From NCBI GenBank assembly GCA_910588205.1, contig CAJUQK010000039.1, positions 1 through 12,182 on the forward strand: a stretch of DNA of 12,182 nt, read 5' to 3'. Positions 7,262 through 12,182 of this stretch are shown one piece after another (positions within the stretch are counted from its first letter, which is position 1; every line of letters begins with the position of its first letter). Below the pieces are notes generated by a model. The model did not search any database and was not told where the DNA came from. It worked only from the letters and a program-made list of their open reading frames with translations. A program made the position numbers and the translations under genes. This DNA comes from an uncultured Eggerthellaceae bacterium (GTDB taxonomy: Bacteria; Actinomycetota; Coriobacteriia; Coriobacteriales; Eggerthellaceae).

Positions 7262-8545
7262 ATGGGAAAGCGCCTGCTCTTCATCATCATGACCTTCGCT
7301 TTCGGCGCATTCGCCGGAGCGTTCGCCTGGACGTTCTTTTTCCTGATGAATGTGGGGATCACCCTTCTCTGGGAGGTGGCACCCCGAACCCTCGCCGCAC
7401 TCGGCCTTCCAGCCGTGGTCTATCCCCTTGTCTTCTGCACCCTCGGCGGTCTTTGCATCGGACTCTTCGCGAAACGCTTTGGCCCCTACCCCGCTGATAT
7501 GAACACCGTCATGGCCCAGGTGAAGAAGAGCGGCCGCTACGACTACGATCATTTGGGCGCGTCTTTCTTCGGCGCATTGCTGCCGTTGCTGTTCGGAGGG
7601 TCCATCGGTCCCGAAGCAGGGCTGACCGGGGTCATTGCAGGCCTCTGCACCTGGGTGGGAGACCGACTGCGCTTCGTGGGTTCTGAGATGCGTGAACTTG
7701 CCGAAGCGGGCACAGCGGCCGTCATCTCGGCCATCTTCACAGCACCTCTGTTCGGGATGGCCGTGCCGCTTGTGGGAGCCGCTGATGAGTCCGGCAGTGT
7801 TCGCTCAGTGAGCGAGGTTCGCCTTGGCGTACCCAAAGGAGCCAAGATCGCCGTGTACCTCCTAGCGGTTGCAGGTGCGCTGGGCACCATGATGCTGTTG
7901 GGGCATCTGTTCGGTGCCAATGGCGGCCTGCCTCGGTTCGAGCATCTCACCCTCGGGGTCCGGGAGCTCGCCTGGGGCATTCCGTTCGCCCTCATAGGAA
8001 CCGTGGCCGGATGGCTCTTCTTCCCCTTTGGTGCCACAGCACGGTTCCTCTCGGAGAAGCTAAGCGGTCACCTCGTGATCAAGCCGGTGATCGCGGGAGT
8101 TGCTCTGGGGGCCATCGGCATAGGGTTGCCGTTCGCGCTCTTCGCCGGAGAGACCCAGTCCGAACAGCTCGCAGGAACGTGGACCACCTACGGGGCTGGG
8201 ATCCTCCTCCTTACGGGAGTGGCGAAAGTGTTCACAACCCAATTTTGCTTGAATATGGGCTGGCGCGGCGGCCACTTCTTCCCTCTCATCTTCGCAGGCG
8301 TTTCCCTTGGCTATGGCCTTGCGCTGCTCACGGGTGCAGATCCGGGCTTCTCCCTCTGCGCGGTCACGGGGGCCCTCATGGGTGCCGTCATGCGCCAGCC
8401 GATCATGACAGTGCTCCTGCTCTTCCTGGTCTTTCCTCTGGACGGCGCCTTCGTTCTCCTGGTTGCCGCCGCTCTAGGTTCCCTCGTGCCCGTTCCGCAT
8501 TCCTGGGAGACGAAAGATGAGCCGCAGGAGCCCGAGCACACCTGA
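7262..8545 (+). CDS. ClC-family ion channel/transporter, YfeO-like subgroup
   Basis: This 427-residue polytopic protein has ClC hallmarks: GGSIGPEAGLTGV (113-125) corresponds to the GxxGP helix start, and GWRGGHFFPLIFAGVSLG (from residue 333) to the GxFxP motif, both facing the anion path. The first ClC motif, GSGIP, is not recognisable. In classical ClC antiporters the gating Glu sits before the GP (GREGP); here that position is I115 and a Glu (E118) follows the GP. The same arrangement, with RGGxxFP, occurs in E. coli YfeO as I recall it, so that subgroup is the best match. There are no CBS domains, which is usual for short bacterial forms. The start at 7262 follows GGGAGAGGA; an upstream in-frame ATG at 7214 lacks a good site. 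It lies downstream of the trk genes in the same direction, consistent with anion balance for K+ uptake. The ion it carries cannot be read from sequence. Confidence 0.85.
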   Translation: MGKRLLFIIMTFAFGAFAGAFAWTFFFLMNVGITLLWEVAPRTLAALGLPAVVYPLVFCTLGGLCIGLFAKRFGPYPADMNTVMAQVKKSGRYDYDHLGASFFGALLPLLFGGSIGPEAGLTGVIAGLCTWVGDRLRFVGSEMRELAEAGTAAVISAIFTAPLFGMAVPLVGAADESGSVRSVSEVRLGVPKGAKIAVYLLAVAGALGTMMLLGHLFGANGGLPRFEHLTLGVRELAWGIPFALIGTVAGWLFFPFGATARFLSEKLSGHLVIKPVIAGVALGAIGIGLPFALFAGETQSEQLAGTWTTYGAGILLLTGVAKVFTTQFCLNMGWRGGHFFPLIFAGVSLGYGLALLTGADPGFSLCAVTGALMGAVMRQPIMTVLLLFLVFPLDGAFVLLVAAALGSLVPVPHSWETKDEPQEPEHT

Positions 8546-8566
8546 TATCACTCTGCTCAGACCAAG

Positions 8567-9259
8567 CTATTCCTCTACGATCACACCCAGAAGTCGCGCG
8601 AGTGAAGCGGCTTGATAGACGCTCAGCTTCGTTCCGTAGAACTCGGTCATGGAGTCAGAGAATGAGACGTTCTCCAGAACTGATGCGGTGAAGTCCATGC
8701 CCGCCAAAGCCGTGCGGAAGAAGTTCGTCTCGATGAAGCGGCATTCGGATACGCGCACGAAACGCTGGTTCACCTCAGCCATATCCGCCCCGGTGAAGTC
8801 ACACCCGAGAACGCTGACGTGCCTCCAACGGCTACCCGTGAAGGCGCTGAAGCTCAGAGGGCAGTGCTTGAAGGTCACGTCCTCGAACGAGGCCTCAGCA
8901 AAAGAGGCACCGGTCAGCTTGCAGCCCACGAAAGAGCAGCGCGTGAACCCCACCTGATCCATGACCACGTTGGACAGGTCACAATCCTCGAAGATGACAT
9001 CCCGGAAGATGGATCGGGAAAGATCGCTTGCCGCAAAGCAGCAATGGCTGAATTTGGCACCCTCCACCTCAAGTTCCTGGAAGGAGGCATGGATCGCTGT
9101 CTCCCCTGCGCATGCAAGGCCCGTGACCTCCACTTCGCCATCAGCCATGAGCGCGTCCAGCGTTCCCGCCGTCAATGCATCAGGGATGTTGGGAGCCATG
9201 ACATCCCGGGAGGGCGTCGTCCTATCGAAATCACCTTGCACCATGCTGGGGATGATCAC
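8567..9259 (-). CDS. Pentapeptide-repeat protein with Qnr-like C-terminal tail
   Basis: This protein of about 230 residues contains 27 uninterrupted pentapeptides (about residues 70-204) with F, L, M, W or V at the central position, in a rough F-F-L rhythm. This predicts a right-handed quadrilateral beta helix. After the repeats it ends LSVYQAASLARLLGVIVEE, similar to the end of Qnr proteins (CAWQQEQLLEPLGVIV), where this helix makes the dimer. Qnr and MfpA are DNA-mimicking dimers that protect DNA gyrase; size and tail fit that group, but similar tails also occur on pentapeptide proteins of unknown role. The start chosen is GTG 9259, nine bases after GGAGGTG (9275-9269); GTG 9271 and ATG 9244 are alternatives. 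It converges on the ClC gene with a 21-bp gap and no clear terminator between them. Confidence 0.85.
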   Translation of the reverse strand: MIIPSMVQGDFDRTTPSRDVMAPNIPDALTAGTLDALMADGEVEVTGLACAGETAIHASFQELEVEGAKFSHCCFAASDLSRSIFRDVIFEDCDLSNVVMDQVGFTRCSFVGCKLTGASFAEASFEDVTFKHCPLSFSAFTGSRWRHVSVLGCDFTGADMAEVNQRFVRVSECRFIETNFFRTALAGMDFTASVLENVSFSDSMTEFYGTKLSVYQAASLARLLGVIVEE

Positions 9260-9385
9260 CTGCCTCTCCACCTCCGTAGCCTTGATCCCACCGAAAGGGC
9301 GATTCCAATGTAGCCGAAATCGAATGGGAAGGGAAGGTCATCAGGTGCTAGGCTCAACCCCACAACAACCGGACGTGAGAGCCCT

Positions 9386-9409
9386 GTAGGGGCCGAGCTG
9401 GCTCGGCCC
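9386..9409 (+). repeat. GTAG-headed palindromic element 1 (REP-like)
   Basis: GTAG is followed by arms GGGCCGAGC (9390-9398) and GCTCGGCCC (9401-9409) around TG: a perfect 9-2-9 inverted repeat identical to elements 3 and 4. Confidence 0.85.
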
Positions 9410-9534
9410 AACGCATCATTCCGAAGAACGTGACCAGGTTGGACGGGTTGCGTTGCGCGGAGACCACGCGCAACATGTTCATTGCGGCACCAGCCGGGTA
9501 ACCTGACGTAGGGGGTTACCTCGGGTGCCACAGG

Positions 9535-9558
9535 GGGCTGATCCAGATCAGCCCCTAC
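9535..9558 (-). repeat. GTAG-headed palindromic element 2, inverted and variant
   Basis: On the minus strand GTAG (9558-9555) is followed by arms GGGCTGATC and GATCAGCCC around TG. Compared with element 1 the arms differ at two positions, with matching changes on both sides. Its GTAG end faces that of element 3, 22 bp away, the inverted pairing typical of REP doublets. Confidence 0.82.
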
Positions 9559-9580
9559 GGGAATCGGATGCAGGTTCCTC

Positions 9581-9604
9581 GTAGGGGCCGAGCTGGCTCG
9601 GCCC
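9581..9604 (+). repeat. GTAG-headed palindromic element 3
   Basis: Same 24 bases as element 1: GTAG, then arms GGGCCGAGC (9585-9593) and GCTCGGCCC (9596-9604). Element 4 follows at a 61-bp period. Confidence 0.85.
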
Positions 9605-9641
9605 GAACGTCACACCCCGGAACATCACACCAGCACCTCTC

Positions 9642-9665
9642 GTAGGGGCCGAGCTGGCTCGGCCC
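9642..9665 (+). repeat. GTAG-headed palindromic element 4
   Basis: Same 24 bases as elements 1 and 3, starting 61 bp after element 3. Like element 3 it is directly preceded by CTC or TCTC. Confidence 0.85.
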
Positions 9666-9799
9666 GGCGCAACAACTCGGAAAACCCTGCAGGTGTGCAC
9701 AGGTCACAACCCTCAACCCCGCTGCGTAAGCAGCGGAGATAGTTAAGCGCCGCCGAAGAGGAGCAGAAGGGGTGTATTGACCGGCGCACATCCTCCCGC

Positions 9800-9823
9800 G
9801 TAGGGGTCGAACGTGTTCGACCC
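9800..9823 (+). repeat. GTAG-headed palindromic element 5, variant arms
   Basis: GTAG is followed by arms GGGTCGAAC (9804-9812) and GTTCGACCC (9815-9823) around GT. The arms differ from element 1 at two positions per side, and pairing is still perfect. The following bases are A-rich, so it is not an intrinsic terminator for the plus strand. Confidence 0.82.
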
Positions 9824-9906
9824 GAATCAAAAAAATGCCTAGAGACAAATGGGAGCTCGAGGGAACCATCTGCGCCGCTTTATTCTTCTAACATCACGGC
9901 TTTGAC

Positions 9907-9912
9907 TATACT
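9907..9912 (+). promoter_or_regulatory. Possible -10 box of the acetyltransferase gene
   Basis: TATACT (five of six consensus positions) lies 37 bp before the ATG at 9950. The only -35 candidate is a weak TTCTTC near 9883, so the call rests on the -10 box and its position. Confidence 0.3.
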
Positions 9913-9949
9913 TGCCCAAATCTTCTTGATGCCTTCGAAGGAGCGCTTC

Positions 9950-10483
9950 ATGGATGAGCTGACCATTCGTAGAGCCACGACTGCGGATATGGACGCAGTC
10001 TTGGCGTTCTATACGACGATGATCGACGAGATGCAGGGAACTGACTTCGATATCCTCTGGAAGCATGACCAGCACCCTTCCCATGCGTTCCTGCGCACAT
10101 CTGTAGAACACAACCACCTCTTCATGGGCATTGCAGAAGATGACCGTATCGCCTGTGCACTCGTGGTGGATCATACGCGTGCCCCGGGATATGAGAGGGT
10201 GTCCTGGGTGGTGGATGCTCCCCTCGAGGAGATAGGCATCGTGCATTCCGTAGCAACGCTTCCGGCCTATCATGGCCGCGGATTCGCCTCTCGACTCATG
10301 ACCGCTGCCATAGAGGCAGCGCAGGAAGACGGTCTGAGGTCGCTTCAGCTGGACACCTTCGTGGACAACATCCGCTCCCATGGCCTGTACGAGAAGCTGG
10401 GGTTCGTGAACCACGGGGCCCATCCCATCTTCTATGACGACTTGGGCACCGTGGATCTTGACATGTTCGAATATGTGATCTGA
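9950..10483 (+). CDS. GNAT-family N-acetyltransferase
   Basis: This 177-residue protein is a single GNAT domain. It opens with LTIRRATTADMDAVLAFYTTM, the usual first strand and helix. Motif A, which binds the acetyl-CoA pyrophosphate, is VHSVATLPAYHGRGFASRLM with the H108-G-R-G-F-A113 loop. Motif B follows as LQLDTFVDNIRSHGLYEKLG, with Asn and Tyr at the positions commonly found near the thiol, and then the typical GF. The ATG at 9950 is six bases after AAGGAG; an upstream TTG at 9902 would add 16 residues outside the domain. The substrate (amino acid, amine, antibiotic or protein N terminus) cannot be inferred. The gene stands alone, converging on the phosphatase-fold gene with a 52-bp gap. 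Confidence 0.9.
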   Translation: MDELTIRRATTADMDAVLAFYTTMIDEMQGTDFDILWKHDQHPSHAFLRTSVEHNHLFMGIAEDDRIACALVVDHTRAPGYERVSWVVDAPLEEIGIVHSVATLPAYHGRGFASRLMTAAIEAAQEDGLRSLQLDTFVDNIRSHGLYEKLGFVNHGAHPIFYDDLGTVDLDMFEYVI

Positions 10484-10535
10484 GCGTGACAACCCACCGA
10501 GCGTTGGCCCATCTGCCCTGCGTGCAAGCTACAAT

Positions 10536-11651
10536 TCAGCTCAATCTGAACGTCAGCACAACGGGGTTGTGATCGGAGTAGGCGAAATCCAGATCGAGCG
10601 TTTGGCAGTACACGACCTCCACATTATCCGAATAGATGAACCCGTCCATCACCCAGCGGTCGTTCGTGCCGTCATAGGGGCGCCCCGCATCACGACAAGT
10701 GGCCGCTGAGTCGAACACGCCGCTTTCAAGCTGCACCTTAGGCACTACGACGAACCCGTCTGGTACGCTCTCGAAATCGAAGGGCTTCGCCCAGCTAGCC
10801 TCGGTGGCCGTCTGGTTTCCGTACACTTCGTTCGATACGCCCAGCATGTCGTGATTGAAATCGCCACCCACCACGACATAGTTCCCTGCATCACGCTCGC
10901 GCTGCATATCTTCGAACAACATGGCACGCTGAGCTTCCATGATGGATGCATCAGCGCCATAGGCAGACAGATGCACGTTGAACAGCACAAGATCCGGCCC
11001 CGCTTCGCCGTTAGCTACCGTATGCACGCGACACAGGGTATAGCAACGATCCAGGTCGAGGAACTTGCCCATACCCTCTGATATGGGAAGGCTTCGACGC
11101 AGGCTATCCGCTATCTGGTAGTTCGAGAACGTGACCATGCCTGCCTTGTTGGCACCATGGGGCGCATAGGGCGGCCATGCCAGATAGGGCGAATCGTAGT
11201 TCTGTGCGAATGCTGAAGCGTACCCTGCAAGATCAGAACGCAGCAGCGCCCACTCATCCACGTGATGGCTGCGCGTACCATCAATGTCCACTTCCTGGAA
11301 CAGGATGAAGTTAGGATCTTCCTTGGCAATAGCCTCAGCTAAGCCGTTGATATTGGCCGTTACTGTCTCAGCGCTCTCGGCAACTGACCCCGTTCCCCCA
11401 TCCATGAAGAAGTCGAAATCAGGACCATAGGCGCCAAATCCCAGATTGGATGTGACCACGGTAAGCTCCGGCGAAACCGCTGTGTCTATGGCATCAGGCA
11501 ACGAAACTGACGCATTCGGCTGCGCTTGTTCGAGCGGCAGAGCATCATCAAGCCGGTAATAGGTCAGCATGACGTAGGCAATATAGATGACCACAACGGC
11601 TACGACCGCCGCCGCTGCAATGCCTATCCCCTTCAGCACCTTCTTCATCAT
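10536..11651 (-). CDS. Membrane-anchored endonuclease/exonuclease/phosphatase-family hydrolase
   Basis: This 371-residue protein has a short basic start (MMKKVLK), one hydrophobic segment (about 8-30) with no obvious cleavage site, and a complete EEP domain from about residue 62. The metal-dependent active site is intact: TVVTSNLG (N69), ILFQEVDIDG (E120, Mg ligand), LFNVHLSAYG (H227), VVGGDFNHD (D264, N266) and the closing SDHNPV (D360, H361). EEP enzymes cleave phosphodiester or phosphomonoester bonds in nucleic acids, inositol phosphates or sphingomyelin; which applies here is not visible. The N-terminal anchor implies that the domain sits outside the membrane. The ATG at 11651 has AAAGGA ten bases upstream; upstream in-frame starts up to 11747 would bury the anchor behind 32 charged residues and have no better site. 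Confidence 0.9.
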   Translation of the reverse strand: MMKKVLKGIGIAAAAVVAVVVIYIAYVMLTYYRLDDALPLEQAQPNASVSLPDAIDTAVSPELTVVTSNLGFGAYGPDFDFFMDGGTGSVAESAETVTANINGLAEAIAKEDPNFILFQEVDIDGTRSHHVDEWALLRSDLAGYASAFAQNYDSPYLAWPPYAPHGANKAGMVTFSNYQIADSLRRSLPISEGMGKFLDLDRCYTLCRVHTVANGEAGPDLVLFNVHLSAYGADASIMEAQRAMLFEDMQRERDAGNYVVVGGDFNHDMLGVSNEVYGNQTATEASWAKPFDFESVPDGFVVVPKVQLESGVFDSAATCRDAGRPYDGTNDRWVMDGFIYSDNVEVVYCQTLDLDFAYSDHNPVVLTFRLS

Positions 11652-11856
11652 AGATTGCTCGTCCTTTCTGCGCACTTGCTTCGATCGCATCTTATCCATG
11701 CTATAGGACCCACATCTTCTCAGAAAGGAGATTCCAGAGACCAGCACCGCATAGCTTCGTCAGCTCTTTGATGACAAAGAGAGCGCTTCTCTAACTCTTC
11801 CAATATATGATAGTCTCAGACTGATCGCACTCGAAGGTATGAAGGAGGTGAGGTTC
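11652..11856. promoter_or_regulatory. Divergent promoter region of the phosphatase-fold gene and the small basic gene
   Basis: This 205-bp gap must hold promoters for both directions. On the plus strand the best -10 candidate is TATGAT (11806-11811), without a good -35; TTGATG (11768-11773) with TCTAAC sixteen bases on is an alternative. On the minus strand TTGTCA (11777-11772), five of six for a -35, is followed 17-18 bp later by a weak TATGCG-type -10. A small inverted repeat AGTCT-C-AGACT lies just after the plus-strand -10 candidate and could be an operator. None of these is certain. Confidence 0.35.
11842..11850 (+). promoter_or_regulatory. Near-perfect Shine-Dalgarno site
   Basis: AAGGAGGTG, continued by AG, is complementary to the 16S rRNA 3' end over its whole length and is about eight bases from the ATG at 11857. 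It fixes the start of the small gene and predicts strong translation. Confidence 0.85.
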
Positions 11857-12081
11857 ATGGCGAAGAAGAAGCGGGCGTGCCGCGGCAAGGGCAACACCGT
11901 CTGGAAGCAGTCAGCCGAAGAGGCCACGCTTGCCCAGAAGCCCCACTACAACGGCTTTGCCTGCGGGCACGGAGCCCACGGGCCCACAAAATATGACCGA
12001 AATCGGTCGAAGCGCCAGTGGAAAGCGCAGCTACGCCAGGAAGGAGCCTCTCGAGGCTCCTTCCTTTTTGCTGGCCCATAG
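11857..12081 (+). CDS. Small basic protein with intragenic terminator; candidate stop-less-mRNA (ArfA/BrfA-type) ribosome-rescue factor
   Basis: This 74-residue protein is Lys/Arg-rich: it starts MAKKKRACRGKGNTVW, has a Gly/His/Cys stretch (FACGHGAHG, 34-42) and a basic helix-prone part (KYDRNRSKRQWKAQLRQ, 45-61). I do not recognise a family. No signal peptide or membrane segment is present. Codons 61-70 coincide with an 11-bp hairpin followed by TTTTT; the transcript should end near 12069-12073, before the TAG at 12079-12081. Such stop-less mRNAs are known for arfA (E. coli) and brfA (B. subtilis), small basic proteins that free stalled ribosomes and are kept low by tmRNA tagging. Size, charge, the GKG-containing segment and the terminator position agree with that layout, but no alignable homology is evident. 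The alternative is a small basic ribosome-associated or nucleic-acid-binding protein whose end happens to overlap a terminator. Confidence 0.72.
   Translation: MAKKKRACRGKGNTVWKQSAEEATLAQKPHYNGFACGHGAHGPTKYDRNRSKRQWKAQLRQEGASRGSFLFAGP
12039..12069 (+). terminator. Strong intrinsic terminator located inside the coding sequence
   Basis: Arms GGAAGGAGCCT (12039-12049) and AGGCTCCTTCC (12054-12064) form a perfect 11-bp stem with a CTCG loop, immediately followed by TTTTT (12065-12069). The stop codon of the overlapping gene lies 9 bases after the T run, so normal termination removes it from the mRNA. Confidence 0.88.
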
Positions 12082-12182
12082 AGGACGGTAGAAGAGCACC
12101 CTAAGCGTTGCGAGTTCAACAAGGCGTGGCGGTTTCAAGCGGTGAATGCACCTTATGCTACTTTCGCCAGAAGTCGTGAGAA

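Larger units (their letters stand above)
9260..9949. other. Repeat-rich non-coding region between pentapeptide and acetyltransferase genes
   Basis: This 690-bp stretch carries five 24-bp palindromic GTAG-headed elements (listed separately) and a likely decayed sixth copy near 9508-9531. It also contains two further inverted repeats: GTTGCGCG/CGCGCAAC (9452-9459 with 9467-9474) and CCGCTGC-GTAA-GCAGCGG (9719-9736, a GNRA-type loop). Neither is followed by a T run. Sequence after the first element (AACGCATCATTCCGAAGAAC) loosely resembles that after the third, suggesting duplication of a unit larger than the palindrome. Open frames here have no ribosome binding sites or recognisable products, and I regard the region as non-coding. 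Confidence 0.7.

Noticed and set aside
9256..9531. Minus-strand open frame upstream of the pentapeptide gene
   Set aside because: It spans a palindromic element and has no ribosome binding site or known motif, so I treat it as non-coding.
9386..9823. CRISPR array
   Set aside because: The repeats are palindromic, occur in both orientations, vary in the arms and are irregularly spaced (22 to 135 bp), with no cas gene nearby.
9800..9830. Intrinsic terminator at palindromic element 5
   Set aside because: The hairpin is followed by A residues on the plus strand and by CTACGC on the minus strand, not by a T run.
9839..10492. 217-codon minus-strand open frame opposite the acetyltransferase
   Set aside because: The plus strand carries a complete GNAT domain with a good ribosome binding site; the antisense frame shows no motif.
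12082..12182. Start or end of another gene at the right edge
   Set aside because: The last 101 bases show no ribosome binding site, start or motif in either direction; too short to judge.

Overview
The window is high-GC DNA with compact gene spacing, good Shine-Dalgarno sites and several ATG or GTG starts. A very large secreted M26-like (Zmp/IgA1-protease type) metallopeptidase, a TrkH locus with single-domain TrkA proteins and a KdpD-like sensor fragment together suggest a host-associated actinobacterium, perhaps of the Coriobacteriia. That placement is an inference from gene content; the window has no rRNA or other marker gene.

Layout, left to right. (1) 1-3377, minus: N-terminal 1125 codons of a secreted zinc metallopeptidase with signal peptide, HEMAH zinc motif and a downstream Glu; its 3' end lies outside the window, and its reading frame contains a run of nine G. 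(2) 3378-3869: intergenic region with the peptidase promoter. (3) 3870-8545, plus: five closely packed genes forming a monovalent-ion transport cluster: two single-domain TrkA proteins (ATGA overlap), the TrkH K+ channel subunit, a KdpD-like membrane protein (DUF4118 plus GAF-like region, no kinase) and a ClC-family protein of the YfeO type. (4) 8567-9259, minus: pentapeptide-repeat protein with 27 uninterrupted pentapeptides and a Qnr-like C-terminal tail, convergent with the ClC gene. (5) 9260-9949: non-coding region with five GTAG-headed 24-bp palindromic elements resembling REP sequences, whose stem arms vary with full compensation. (6) 9950-10483, plus: GNAT acetyltransferase. (7) 10536-11651, minus: membrane-anchored endonuclease/exonuclease/phosphatase-fold hydrolase. 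(8) 11857-12081, plus: a 74-residue basic protein whose last codons are themselves a strong intrinsic terminator, so that the transcript should end before the stop codon.

How the parts may work together: the TrkA pair should gate TrkH by sensing nucleotides, the DUF4118 protein could sense membrane or turgor state, and the ClC protein could provide anion balance for K+ uptake. The most unusual item is the last gene. Its layout (small, basic, strong ribosome binding site, terminator inside the reading frame) is that of the ribosome-rescue genes arfA and brfA, whose products are made from stop-less mRNA. I propose it as a candidate rescue factor; sequence homology to known factors is not evident.
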